Of a stretch of 64,000 nucleotides of DNA, positions 22,784 through 35,464 are shown one piece after another (position 1 is the first letter of the stretch; each line of letters starts with the position of its first letter). The stretch spans positions 729,245 through 793,244 of the forward strand of contig VZQC01013859.1 in assembly GCA_009823505.1 (NCBI GenBank), in the 5' to 3' direction. The notes under the pieces are model-generated. The model was not told the DNA's origin, did no database searches, and worked only from the letters and a program-made list of their open reading frames with translations. The stretch is from Rhizomys pruinosus. Taxonomy: Eukaryota; Chordata; Mammalia; Rodentia; Spalacidae. A program made the position numbers and the translations under genes.

Positions 22784-22938
22784 TCTTTTTGGTTTTCTGA
22801 GACAGGGTTTCCCTATACCTCCATCTAGCCAAACTGGAACTCACTATGTCCACCAGGCTGTCCTCAGTCTCACAGAGATCTATATACCTCTGCCTCCTGA
22901 GTATTGGGATTAAATGCAAGCAACACCACATCCAGGTC
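22784..22938 (-). mobile_element. B1 SINE, older copy
   Basis: It has the same antisense layout (TTCTGAGACAGGGTTTCCC to CACCACATCCAGGTC) but many substitutions, and it abuts the younger B1 upstream. Confidence 0.85.
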
Positions 22939-22951
22939 AAGTCTAATTCTT

Positions 22952-23177
22952 TTTAAATAATATTTTATTTTATGTGTTTGAGTGCATCGCCTGCATGTAA
23001 GTGGATGCACCTGTGTCATGCAGTACCTGTGGAGGTCAGAAGAGGGTGCAGGATTCCCTGGAACTGGAGTTACTGGTGGTTGTTAGCTGCTATGTAGGTG
23101 GTGGGTATTAAACTTGGGTCCTTTGCAAGAGCAGCCAGTGCTTTTAGCTGCTGAACCATCTATTTCTCCAGCTCCTC
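22952..23177 (-). mobile_element. B2/B3-type SINE, diverged
   Basis: Antisense tail TTTATTTTATGTGTTTGAGTG, AGGTCAGAAGAGGGTGC, CTGGAACTGGAGTTACTGG (short subtype) and the head complement ending TTTCTCCAGCTCC. Confidence 0.9.
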
Positions 23178-23559
23178 AAATCTAATTCTTAACTGAAGAA
23201 TACAACATAAAGAAATTAGGAAACAAACATTACTAGAGAGATAAATAATCCAGTGAAACAGAGCAAAGCTTACAAGAAGGCATTTGTTAGATGAATACAA
23301 AAGAACTAATAAGTATTTGGATAAAGACTTAATCTTATTAGGATAACATAATAAAGTATAAATTAAGATATTGATCTTCCAACTTAAAACATCTATCAGA
23401 AATCAAGAATGTTGACAGTAAAGAACCAGTTAGGTGTGGTTGTGGATTGTTCGTTAGCCCTTAGTTATAATGCTGAGATCACCCCGAGGACTTGGTAAAC
23501 TCTTGTAACTATGAAAACTTATACCCTTACATTACATACATGATGGCCTAGGAATATCC
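23178..23559. other. unique intron
   Basis: Nothing recognised. Confidence 0.3.
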
Positions 23560-23760
23560 TAAGAATATAACACAGAGAAATGTGTAGGCATGTGCGGAAA
23601 TGATGGCTAAGGTTGACTATGGCAGCATTGCTTGTTATAATTATCAAGACAGGAAACACCCAAAAGTTCATTGACAAGAAGATGTCCAAACAGATTATGG
23701 TAAATTAACCATGTGAAGTTTTAGGGAGGAGTAAAGATAAATTAGTGAATTATGGCTAGA
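23560..23760 (+). repeat. ancient L1M ORF2 3' fragment
   Basis: GCAGCATTGCTTGTTATAATT, AAACACCCAAAAGTTCATTGAC and ATTATGGTAAATTAACCATG follow the sense L1 ORF2 end (GCAGCATTATTTGTAATAGC, AATGTCCATCAA, TATGGTACATCC) with deep divergence. Confidence 0.6.
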
Positions 23761-24876
23761 AGGGAATATAATGAAGATCTGACATACAGTGTTTAGAGGG
23801 TTATATTGGTATATTTTCTTCATTTTTTAGCATAATAAAAAAGGATTAATAATAGGAAGAATGGTGTTAATTTTGGAAGGAGTGAAGGGAGATAGAGTAA
23901 GGAAGGCATTCTAAACAGAAACAACATGACAATACATTTTAGTTCTTGGGTTAGATAGTAGTTTCATGGTTATATTTAATATCTTAAAACATTTAAACAA
24001 GCTTATGAAATGAATACCAGCCCAGAAGAATCTGAGAATCGTTAGATGGCTTGGCCCTTCCATCCAGGTGAGATATCTATGGAAAGGAGCAAAAGGCAAG
24101 GTCTTTGAACATATCCTTTATGCATATCCACCATCACTATGAAAGTATTTTTAGAGCCATGTGCTGGAAGTAGCATGATAAACAGTATTAGAAAAAGTTG
24201 TGTGAAAGGACTTGGACCACAGAGAATGCAGTTAAAGCTTTTATGAGCTTCCTGCCTGACCAGTGATGAATCCCTTTCCCACTCCCACACATCCCATCCT
24301 CTGGAATATTCTCCTGATGCATTAACCTTATATCCCTCCAATTTTCACCATCTCCGACAGCACCATGTTCTGGGTGTTTTCCACCTACCCTAGAAACAAT
24401 TTACTTTTAGAAATACATTCATGGCTCTCAGAAATAACTCTTCTGCAAGGCATGTTGCCTTTCTATTGCTGTTATTACCTAGGAAACTGTATAAACATGA
24501 AAATTACTCATAATGAATGAGGGGAGTAAGAAGTTCTGAGCTCCCAGCACTGAAACTGACACAAACACTGACAGCGTTTATTAAATGCAATTACAAATAA
24601 TGTTGCTGAATTGTTCTGCTGCAAATGTTATTAAATCTATTTGTTCCTTTGATTCATTTCTTTTATAAAGTGAATGATAAATCTTAAGCTGTAGTAAAAC
24701 AGGCTTAAATATCTTCAAAAGTGTTAAAATTTACATAACATTATATACGTGGTATTTAAGATATTTCAGGAGAAATTTTTGAGCCATTAGCTGAAGTGGA
24801 ACTTTCTTCAGGAGACCAATTATTACTGGAAAGAATGACGGGTAGATAAACTGTGGGGTCAAGACTGTAGTACTAA
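23761..24876. other. unique intron
   Basis: No repeat or exon is recognised. Confidence 0.3.
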
Positions 24877-24906
24877 GCAAATATTTTCTTTAAAATTTTT
24901 TTTAAG

Positions 24907-24946
<40 letters not shown>

Positions 24947-25329
24947 TTGGTCTTTTCGAGACAGGGTCTCCCTGTAGCCCCAGGCTGTCCTGGAACTCAC
25001 TCTGTAGACCAGGCTGGCCTTGAACTCACAAAGATCCGCCTGCTTCTGCCTCCCAAGTGCTAGGATTAAAGGCGTGCGCCATCACGCCCGGCTCCAAATT
25101 TATTTATTATTTTTTATGTGTATGAGTGTACTGTCTGCATGAAGGTTGGTGCACCCATATCGTGCAATGCTGCGGAGGTCAGAAGAGGGCGTCGGATTCC
25201 CCTGGAACTGGAGTTAAAGACGGTTCTTAGCCGCCATGCGGGTGCTGGGAATTGAACCCGGGTCCTCTGCAAGAGCAGTCAGTGCTCTTAACCGCTGAGC
25301 CATCTCTCCAGCCCCGCAAATATTTTCTA
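24877..25329 (-). mobile_element. B3-type SINE interrupted by B1
   Basis: An antisense B3, short subtype, has its body at 25,112-25,316. The duplication GCAAATATTTTCT lies at 24,877-24,889 and 25,317-25,329. Its A-rich 3' tail was split by a later B1 insertion. Confidence 0.92.
24904..25111 (-). mobile_element. B1 SINE with (ATT)n tail nested in the B3 tail
   Basis: Antisense B1 (24,947-25,095), tail expanded to (TTA)n at 24,911-24,946. Flanking duplication AA(G/A)TTTATTTATTATT at 24,904-24,919 and 25,096-25,111. Confidence 0.92.
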
Positions 25330-26318
25330 AGAAACAAAGCAAACCCATCACTTGAAAGAAAACTCACAGGATTTGCTGGTTAAAATTTGAGCTTTCTGAG
25401 TCTATCTAATTGTGTGAATTACTATTTTGCAAACGATCAGAAGATACTGCTGAAAAAATCAAAGTGCAAGTTCTACCAAAAGATTCCACTGCCACAGGCT
25501 ATGGAATGTTACTTGTTTGGTTTGGGATGATGTATTACAACTAGTTTTAAGGAGCTACTATCAGTCAACTATTGGTTTAGTTATCAAAACAGAATATTCA
25601 CAATTATATAAAAATGCTATTAAAACACTCCTACTCTTTCAAACTATATGTCTGCAGAAGCCCAAGTTTTTTTTTTTTTTATCTATTTCAATCAAAACAA
25701 TTTCTTACAAAAGACTGAAGGCAGAAACAAATAACCACACCCAGCTATCTTCGAAGTCAGGCAAAAAAGAGATTTTTAAATGTACAACAGAATGCATCTA
25801 AGTATTCTGTCTTTGAAAATAATTTTTCCATAAAAATATGCTATTTGGGATAATACATACTGAAGTTATTTTTGTTACTAATTCATTCCTACATACATGT
25901 GAGTTTCCTTTTCAGTTTTAGCTTCCAATTCAGTAACTAGATCTTTGGAGCCCTCAATAGTTAAAGCTCTACTAGAATCCATGGATTTCATAGTTTAAGA
26001 ACAATTTCCATTAGACATTCTACTTCTTTCTTTTTTAGTGGTTAAGATAAAAATAAATACAAATTATTAGGTGTTTCAGAATTTTACCGGATTACCAGGC
26101 AAGCAACTTGACCCATTTTTTCTTCATTTCATAATTGAATTCGAGATTTGTCCCTTTTCAGGTTGAACCTCACATTTAGTCTCTTAATATTTATTTAGAG
26201 CTTCTGACATGACAAAGATTGCCTAAAACTAGGGACACAGAAAATACACAAATTATACTTAAATATAATATTGCATTTTGCTTAAATTTAGAGCAATAGA
26301 AGCTTGTATGTAAACATA
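25330..26318. other. AT-rich unique intron
   Basis: A weak MIR-like match lies near 26,185-26,245 (TTATTTAGAGCTTCTGACATG). Otherwise nothing is recognised. Confidence 0.3.
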
Positions 26319-26450
26319 AGGCCTGGTGTGGTGGTACACACCTTTTTTTCCAGCACTTTGGAGGCAGAGGAAGGTGGATTTTTTTGAGTTCTAGGCCAGC
26401 CTGGTCTATATACCAAAGTCTCCAAGACAGCCAGGGTTGTGTAATGAAAT
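26319..26450 (+). mobile_element. B1 SINE, diverged
   Basis: GGCCTGGTGTGGTGGTACAC, CAGCACTTTGGAGGCAGAGG and TAGGCCAGCCTGGTCTATAT are present; the 3' end is degraded. Confidence 0.85.
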
Positions 26451-26499
26451 CCCAAGAAAACTAACTTTGGTAGAGGGCTAGTAAAGGGGAAGGGATGCA

Positions 26500-26600
26500 G
26501 ATACAAGAGGGACTCTATAGATAATCAAAATTTATTCTATGAAATGCTCAAAAAATCAATAAAAATTAACAAAAAACAAGCCCAAATTAAAAAAAGAACA
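26500..26600 (+). mobile_element. possible L1 3'-terminal fragment
   Basis: TATGAAATGCTCAAAAAATC plus AATAAAAATTAACAAAAAAC resembles the sense L1 terminus (TATGAAATACACAAAGCATC, AATAAAAA) seen elsewhere in the window. Confidence 0.45.
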
Positions 26601-28863
26601 CTTGTACATACTTAGTAGATTATTTCAATTTAGAAAAATACCATTTAAAAAAAAATCTACTTCTATTGTCCCATGGTTTTCGTACTGAGTTATTTTAATA
26701 ACGAGTTAAACTGCATTGTGAAAAGGAATCATTGGCCATTTTACAGTATTTGGTTGACAAGGTTTTCCTCGGGAATCAAGGCTGTAATTTAGCTAAAAGG
26801 TAACTCCCTAGGTATATGCATTTTAGAATACTGTATTCTGCCTTTCAGGAACGGAGTATATTGGTAGGTAAATCAAGTCATTTTACATGAAAGGAAAAAG
26901 CCACATACACACCCCCCCGCACACACGTGTATGAGTGTGTGATGTGTGTGTGTATGTGTGTGTATAAAAATCAGGTAATTTAAGGCTATAAGGTGACAAT
27001 AAACTTCACAGATGGCAAAATGTTTTTAAATCCCTTGAGGAAAATAAATCCTTTTGAAGTACAAATTTGAGGAATTGAGGAACAGTCACCTGGGGCTAAA
27101 TTTTTATTCTTCCATAATTCTGGGAGAATTCCCACAGAATGACAGAGATTTAGAAACTGGTAAGCAAGTAGTCATTTAAAGAAATGTCTCTGCTTAGCCA
27201 AGAAGCCAAAAATTTCTTTTTGCATAACAGAATGCCTGATTTCACTTTGATACTGACTCAAGAATGTCCCTTCCAATGCTGTGTCAGAGCGAGGGCTCCA
27301 GTGCTTTATTTTAGTTAAAAATTATTGCTGTCCCTTTGCCCTCCCCCAGCTGCAATTTTCCCCATTGAAGTATAATTTCATAAATTTATTCTGAGCTAAA
27401 ATTTCATTTTCCCTTTGCTCTACCCTTTCCAGCTGCAAAACTCCTACCCAGATTTGTGAAATAATTAATACATATGCTTAAAATAAGAACTCATGTCCCC
27501 CCTCCCCTCCCAGCTGCACATTTGTAATATTTTCATGGATATTTTTTAGATTTTTGTTTGCAATGATATTTCAAAAACAAGAAATTTTTTTTTTTCAGAT
27601 TCTCAAGTCCGTCTTTCTAAGCCTAGAGTGCTGAGCAGTTCTCAGTAATTCTGACAGCAGCCAGTAGACATTAGCTCAGCCCCTTCCTCAGGTGCAGCAT
27701 TTGATTTTGCATATTTCAGACCTCAAAACATGACACTATGAGTATTAGCCAAGGAAGGTCATATTAAAGCTTTATAGTTTGGGGATGAAGTAGATATTTT
27801 TCCATGCTTGAAAGGAGCAGGACCACCTATCTTTTGAATTGTTGCTTAGTAGTCTGTAACTCTTTCACTTTAAACATGTGTTTGAAAACCTTTTAGGTGT
27901 CAGAAGATGACCTTGGCTCTATTACAATAGTGCTTAGTGTTTATGCTTGTTTTCACTTATTTATTAGATTTACAAACAGAAAATTCTTTGTTATTTGGCA
28001 GACTCTGAGAAGCTATTATGAACAATCAGATATTTCTGATGGTTAGACAGGAATTGATATTTTTATTGGATAGTTTGGTATTGATTATATTTATTTCTTA
28101 CCATTCCTTGCAGACTTGTAAGTAACTCCTGCCTAGTAAAATAGCAAACCTATGACATTGCAGTAATAATTATTGTTATTACTGAAGAAATTTTATTCGA
28201 CATGACTTTTTTGAGTATTGAGTACTGAAAATTTGGCAATACATGTAGGTTAATTAGGTGGTGGAAAACTCATTTTGATATAGGAAAAGCAAGGTATCTT
28301 TGAGTGTGATGGATGCTTTCTCTCTAGGCGTAACTTTAAGAGTAATGCATTTCAACTAACATTCTTTCAGGAAATGAGGAAAGATGAAAAGATGATATAG
28401 TCAATTATGAGAAAACCTCATTATGAGCAATCAGAATCACTCCTGTGGTTTCCCTCCAGGCCTAGCAACATGAAGCATGTCATTAAATGCACTTATATGT
28501 TCATCAAATAGCATTATTTCATCCACTGGCACACTAGCTCCTAGATGTAGGTACAAATTACCAACACCTAATGATCAGCCTATGCCTCAGACTAGTTCAT
28601 GCTAAACTCTGAACAAAACCTAGATTTCAAAGAGAAGCAACATGAAATCAGCTGTGCTTCAAAGATGGCAGCAGAGGTGGGTTAGAAGCACAGTCTCTGC
28701 TTATAAGCCACAATTGCTTTATTCTCAAACCATTCCTGTTTTTTGAATAATAATATAAGAATTATTTATATTTAAAAAAAATCTCCTTCCTTGATGTCAT
28801 CTTTTGTAAACTATGGTAGCAAAGAACTTCAGATTTTCCATGACTGTTAAAAAGGAACACAAC
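26601..28863. other. unique intron
   Basis: A CA/GT simple repeat lies at 26,903-26,965. Three polypyrimidine-CAGCTGCA units lie at 27,335-27,525 (see findings). No exon is recognised. Confidence 0.4.
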
Positions 28864-29075
28864 TGGAGGCTCAGAGAGATGCAGTTAAGGGTACTGGCTT
28901 CTCTCCAAAGGACCTGGGTTTGATTTCCAGGACCCAAATGGCAGCTAACTGTCCAAAACTCCAGTTCCAGGGTATCCAACACCCTCTTCTGACCCCTGTG
29001 GTCATTGCATGACACAGGTGCACTTAAATACATGAAAACAATATACACACACATAAAATAAAAAATATAATCTCT
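28864..29075 (+). mobile_element. B2/B3-type SINE, diverged
   Basis: GGAGGCTCAGAGAGATGC, CTGGGTTTGATTTCCAGGAC, AACTCCAGTTCCAGGGTATC and an AAATAAAA tail. Confidence 0.88.
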
Positions 29076-29379
29076 TAAGATGAATCTCTTAATGAGCCCT
29101 AGAATTAACTTACCACTTACTTTCAGACATGGTAATTAATGTATATGGGTGGAAGGTATATATTCATATTTTAGAGTAATATAAAATTAAAACGAATAAA
29201 ACATGAACTCCTAAACAGGCAGTTATTCCTGGAGGACATAATTCTGGTACATATATGACGTGTATATAGGCATACTTTGGAGCAACACAATTGGGAAGGA
29301 ACCACAACAACATAAGGACTGGGTCAAAGAATGGACTGATATAGTTAAATTCTACCCTGAACAATAAACTTTTGCAGAG

Positions 29380-29540
29380 AAAAACTTTAAAAAGACTGAG
29401 AGAAAGATGCAGGACGTATATGGCAGAATATGCATGAACTGGGATGGGGCGAGGAGAAGAGAAAGGGGAATATGTCTAAATTGAACTGAAAAATGATGTC
29501 TAAAATACACAAAACATCAATAAAAGTATTATATTAAAAA
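29380..29540 (+). mobile_element. L1 3'-terminal fragment
   Basis: Sense L1 tail: AAAGACTGAGAGAAAGATGC, GATGGGGCGAGGAGAAG (purine-rich block), AAAAATGATGTCTAAAATAC, CATCAATAAAAG. Confidence 0.82.
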
Positions 29541-29861
29541 CACCACATGTACACACAAAAAAATAAAAACAGAAAGAACACAAACTTTTATGACTTCTGA
29601 GTCTCCTGGCATAGAGGGGCATAAAAAAAAAAAACCCATGCAAGACCTTCAACTTAACCATAAATTTCAAAGTTAATGCAAGCATTTGTCTTTTCTTAAA
29701 TATAAATTTAGAATTACATTATTAGAGAAAAAGGTATTGATCTAGGAAAAGCAAAGTTGTGTGATAATTGCTCTTTCAAGATGTAGGCATATACTTATGC
29801 TGTCCATTAACTCTTAAAATGAAATTCTATTTTAAAGAATGTCTTCTCTGTTCATGGGAAT

Positions 29862-30140
29862 CATTGCTCCTCCTTTGTTTTTTTTTAAATTTTTTTATTT
29901 ATTTTTGTATGTGTATGAATGTATTGTTTGCATGCAGGTCTGTGCACCCGTGTCGTGCAATGCCGCGGAGGTCAGAAGAGGGTCTCAGATTCCCCTGGAA
30001 CTGGAGTTCTCCTGGAATTGGAGTTACAGACGGTTCTTAGCCGCCATGTGGGTGCTGGAGATCGAACCCGGGTCCTCTGCAAGAGCGTCGGTGCTCTTAA
30101 CCGCTAGGCTATCTCTCCAGCCCCCATTGCTCCTCCTTTG
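29862..30140 (-). mobile_element. B3-type SINE, full length, long subtype, 16-bp TSD
   Basis: CATTGCTCCTCCTTTG is duplicated perfectly at 29,862-29,877 and 30,125-30,140. Antisense element with the double AACTCCA-TTCCAGG unit and an intact B-box (GGGTTCGAT complement). It appears young. Confidence 0.96.
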
Positions 30141-31135
30141 AAAAGTTTGCTCACTCTACCAATGGTTGGCATAATTGTCATTTTAGCATTCCATTCTCCC
30201 TTTTTTACTTTATTATCCCACTTTGAAAATAGCAGGATTTTTCTCATCAAGGAAATTTAGGCTTTTTACTTTCCAGCAGAGCTTATACAAGATACTGTGC
30301 TTCCCAATCAAAATGTGGGTATGACAATTTGATTCTCATTCAATGGCTATACATTTCCTCAACTTTCATTTGATTTGCCTTGTACAATTACAGGACACAA
30401 GTCTATGATTATCATCTGCCTTTCTCACTTGCTTGAGTAAGGTTGAGAGATGGAATGGGGAAAGAAGACATTTTAAAGAAACCCCACCTGCAGTCAATTC
30501 AGCCACTAAATGAATCATAGAATTGAACACTCCTCAAATATATGCAGTTAACAAGATCGTGGAGTCAGAAAAGATTTCAACCAACTCCTAGAAATTTGAT
30601 CCAGACAAATAAACTTTATTGGTGACAAAAAGATTTTTTGCTGAAGGTGTTCTTTTTACAGCTAGAAGCAACTGATCGTTGTCTGTGACCAGGGAGGACT
30701 TCTTCCCTTGGGTTTAGTTAGACATTCATAAAAATAAAATGTTTTCAACTATCCTTGAGATGTTGAAATTCTTCCCCTGAATCATGTTGCCCACATTGCC
30801 AAAATAATACATTAAAACTCAATTATCATTAATAATACATGAATGACTATTCATCTTTGTAAAAGTAATTTTAATGATTCCTCAACATAACTTCATGACT
30901 CATAGTTCCATCATTTGCTTTCTAATTTGTTAGCTACATTCTGCCTCTTTGATCCTGTGCCAGCTCTTTAGTTCTTATTTTTGATAATTTCTTACACATT
31001 GTGGCCAATTTGGAAAGCCATGGCAGGTTTATACCTACATGGATGATATTTATTTTAAATTCTAGATGAAATTTTTGAAATTTTAACTGGGTTTTATTTT
31101 GCATAATTAAGTTATTTTAAAACAAGACAATTTCC
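30141..31135. other. AT-rich unique intron
   Basis: Nothing recognised. Confidence 0.3.
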
Positions 31136-31252
31136 CAGCACTCGGGAGGCAGAGGCAGGTAGATCTCTGTGAGTTCAAGGCCAGTATGGTCTACATACCG
31201 AGTTCCAGGCCAGCTGGGACTAAAGGGAGACTCTGTTTCAAAAAGACAACAA

Positions 31253-31287
<35 letters not shown>

Positions 31288-31290
31288 GCA
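31136..31290 (+). mobile_element. B1 SINE, 5'-truncated, (AAC)n tail
   Basis: It starts inside B1 at CAGCACTCGGGAGGCAGAGG and runs to TTTCAAAAAGAC, then (AAC)n at 31,246-31,288. The (AAC)n gives a run of ten or so Q codons in one frame; this is not a protein. Confidence 0.92.
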
Positions 31291-31816
31291 AGACATTAAC
31301 CTTTCCAAAAGAGTTTCTCTAGTGATCCTGGTAGGCTGCTGCAAGAATTAGGGCCCAACTGCTCTACTGACAAATGTTTTAAAGATTGGTTAAACAACTT
31401 CTATCTAGAGTAGCTTAGTCTATAAAAGGGAATACTTCACAGAGCTCTTTTGTGAATGAAATTATAGCATAGTCCACCTAATGGAGAATACTTGGGCCCA
31501 TTAGAAACTTGAAAACTAGGTAAATGAAAATCTGTTTTTAATATCTTTGAAAATATCTGCTCTCTTTAAGGCATATTCATAACAATAAACCAAATGGGAT
31601 ACATGAGACATAGGTGTGAAAAAAAATACTGCGAAGTACTACTCAAGGAAGAGAGAATAGAAATACATTAGAGAATTATTAGAATAGCGCCCTCTATCTA
31701 GAAAAACTTAAATTATACAGGAACAGATCTATCCCGTTTTTGCTTTATCACATTTTTTTCCCATTTTTTTGACTTTTTAAAAAATGTTCTTATCTGTAAT
31801 TTAGGAATGTAAAGTG

Positions 31817-31848
<32 letters not shown>

Positions 31849-34109
31849 CCTGCATGCAAGTTTATGGTTAAACTATGGATCCCTAAATGTGTTTTGGAAT
31901 TAACCTATAGTTTATTTTCAGACTTTGTAAACTTTGCCTATGTATGGAGTGTAATAAGAAAAAGAGTAGAATTATGAACATCAGAGGCTGGGATAGAAGG
32001 GAGATGTGAATGAAACTGATCAACGAATACCAAGTTGCAGTACATAGAGCGTGATCCTTTGGTACACGGTTTTATAGAAGTCAGTATAGATTTAATATTG
32101 CATGCATTTCAAAAGCCTCAAAGAAAGAACAGTAGAAGTTTTAACTACAAAGAAATTATACATGTTTAACGATATAGATATAGATGGATTTAAGCTTTAA
32201 GCAATGCATACATGTATGAAGCATCATATGACCCATATATGTGCAAGTTTATATTTGTATATGTCAGCCAAAATAAATGTAATTAAAAAATAAATAAATG
32301 GCTAATTTCAAAAGAATTCTAGTGCTGCTATCATAGATTAATCCAAATTTAATTAAATAAAATCTGTAATCACACAGTTTTTTAAGCAATAAGTATTATA
32401 CTGGAATCATGGACTAACACCAGTGTGTCAGGGGGGCTGAGTTCTTTGCAGCAGGCTCTAAGAGGAAACCTGTTTTGTTGCCTTCCCTAGTTTGGAGAGG
32501 CAGCTCACACTGCTGATCCCGGGAGCCCCTTCCCTCTCATTCAAAGCCAGCAACAACAGATTGCCTTCTCTTCAAATTCCATTTCTGCAACTCTACTTCC
32601 TTACTAGCATCTCCTTTTGACTATAGGTTGAAAAACATTTCCAGTTTTAAGGACTCTTGTGATTAGACTGAGTACACGAACATATTCTCCAGCAATCTTC
32701 TCACCCTAAAGGCAATACATCCCTTTTGCCATGTAAGGCAGTGCAGTCTTAATATCCAGAAATTAGGTTCAAACATCTTTGAAGGCTACGTTCTACCTTC
32801 TATGTGGATCTTTAAGCAATTACTTTTTAACACATTTTTCTATAATTTCAAATGATTATAAATTATACTAGATAAATACAAAAGTTTTCTTAGTTTTTTT
32901 TTTTAACAATTGTGTTTATAGTGAATTAAGATTAGGTTGACTTAATGGTACTATGGATGCTACACACTCTTAATTGGCATTCAAAATTACCCTTGCATGT
33001 TTCTTAGGAATGCATTATCATCTACTAATAACCATCTCAATCACCTTGAAGGGATCCCCACTATTATGTTCTGCCTAAGCAACAGAAGCAACAGTTTATA
33101 GATGAGTAGAACCTATTTTCAGACATTAGATTTACAGTGCAGTGAGAGGCCCATAGTAGGAAAGAACTTTGGATGTGAGACTGAAAACAGAGCTAGTGTA
33201 AGCTGATGTCCATGATGACATGGTCTTTAATTTAGATTGTTATATATTTTGCATTTTATTTTATAGATTTTTTTCTTAATTCTTCCCTACATAGTACTGT
33301 GAATATAAATAGTGCTATAACAATGCTTCGTCAATTTTGTTTTGGTTGACATGACAGCCATAAATAAAACAAATATGTAATTTAAATTCCTGAGATAAAT
33401 GGGCCTTACCCTACTAATGAGACAGCTTGTAATGATTATCTTGTCCAGTAGTCAAGGAACTTGCATGCTCAGGCATTGGATGTCTGAGGAGATGATTGGG
33501 TCATACTAAAGATGGAACATCTATCTCTAAGTCACAACCTCTCCTTCATGGTAGACCTTGAAGGCCATGGCTTCAAGCCTTGCTTGGCTTATGATGGAAT
33601 GATGGTATAAATTTACTTTCTGAGGTCCTAAAGGCTCTTCATTGACTTAGGTGAACTTGAGGAACAGCGTTTTCCATGGTGCCAGGGAAGTAGAACACAA
33701 GCTTTATTTATTTTTTTAAAGATGGGAAGAGGGCAATCTGGAAGAAATGTGTAGGTTTGTGGTGGGCCTGATGTACCATCAGTCATTTAACTTGTATGGA
33801 ATGAAAATCTGAGCCTTTAGTGGTCAATTCCCTACTAGTTTCCTTCAGAATAGTTAGCACTCAAAAACAGAATGCTCTGTAAACATGAAGGCAGATATCC
33901 ATAAGTCAAGGCCTTAAAGACTATTAGCAGACCACCAGAAAGAAACTATAGGACAGGCATGGGACAGATTCTCTCTCAGCTCCCTCAGAAGAAATGAACG
34001 CTGCCACAACTTGTTAATTAAGAAGGTTCTAGTGGACTTGAGCCAATAAGAGTATCATTTTCTCCCTACTCACAGATCATAGTAGGTGCCACAAATTAGG
34101 TATTAGCCA
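31291..34109. other. unique intron with old LTR-like remnant
   Basis: A TA-rich simple repeat lies at 31,817-31,848. The stretch 32,620-32,790 (GGACTCTTGTGATTAGACTG, TTTTGCCATGTAAGG) resembles MLT1-class MaLR LTRs, weakly. Nothing else is recognised. Confidence 0.35.
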
Positions 34110-34300
34110 CCTGTAAATGCGACTATTCCCTTCTCAGTGATGCACTTTGTACATGTTATCTGAACATCTCCATTATAGTGACAAAACTTGAGAATTGTCC
34201 CCATTTTACAGAAAAGAAAATGAAATCAAGAGATTTGTTCAAAACTACTGCCTTCAGATGTGCAATGCTGGATTGGAACACTGTTGTGCACTGAGGACTG
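34110..34300 (+). repeat. MIR SINE
   Basis: TGTACATGTTATCTGAAC, GTCCCCATTTTACAGAAAAG and a degraded end ATGCTGGATTGGAAC follow MIR order (CCCCATTTTACAGATGAGG, GCTGGGATTCGAAC). Confidence 0.75.
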
Positions 34301-35464
34301 GTACTATTTATTAATCACTGTGTAAGGCTGAGCCTGAGGACAGAGGACAGCCAGAAGCCTGGGGCAGGAACCAGAACAGCAGGATGAGATTGGCTTTGTT
34401 TGTGATGGCCATCATAGGCTACACCAAATTTGCCTTTGGCTCAACATTTGTACTGTAATTAGCAGTTTTCACTTCTTTTTCCTTTGCTTTTCTGTTGCTT
34501 TTTGGCAGTGGCACTCGTGAAGCCAGAGCAAAAGCATGTGAAGCCCTCCAGCAGATAAACATTTTCCATTCACATAAAATATAAAAGCCAAATTAAAAAA
34601 AAAACTCAAATAGCAAATGCTGTAAACCCATTCCTTCATAAAAATAAAGTTTCAGTCAAGAGGTCTTTCATTTGGAAATTAGATCCAGCTTCTGCTTATG
34701 GAAAAAGTAAGTGAAGGGCAGAGGCAAGCGGTGAGTCTGCTCACTGTGCTCAAGGAATCAGCCCTACTGAAGAGAGGACTCACAGGATCCGAGCAAGTTG
34801 TCTGTGTATCTATGCACTGTGAAATCAGGCATTATGAAGGAAAAGTCTTGCAGCTAGTTCAGAATGATATAATTCAGGACAGATTGCCCCTCCCTCCCCA
34901 ACACACATGGTTTTGAAATCAAAGATTACTTTTCTTTGAAGGAAGATGGAAAAGTCATTATGTACCAAGTGCAAAAAATTAACTGCTGAGTAAGATTTTC
35001 ATGGAATGTAACGTTTCACATCCTGCTTAACCTTGATTGGGTGACTCTAGAGTTTTGCAGGATTGAGGTGTACAGTAGTTGCTTAGAGTAGTTGTAATGA
35101 TAAAGACCTTCTCATTGTAAAGGAAAATGATTTCTGTTTTGACTGTGGAATGTTTATTGTTTCCTAATTATTTCAGAAATGGTGCTTGGTGTTATTATTA
35201 CAGGCTTTTTTTCTCATGAAAAACATTTGTTTATTGTTTGGGATGAAAATACAACTCTTCATTCTTTTGTCCATACAACATATTATATCTTCTTCAAGTC
35301 AGACAGCATTCTGCATGGTGTGAGAAATGGTAAGTCATGGTCTTGGCCCTCTAGGACTTTAAAACTTGCAAATGATAGGATAATAGGCAGGAAACCAAAG
35401 CCAGTACACTGTACTGGGCCCCAGACAGGGTGGTTACTAAGAGCTTTGAGATATAACCTTATTT
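34301..35464. other. unique intron
   Basis: Nothing recognised as repeat or exon. Confidence 0.3.
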
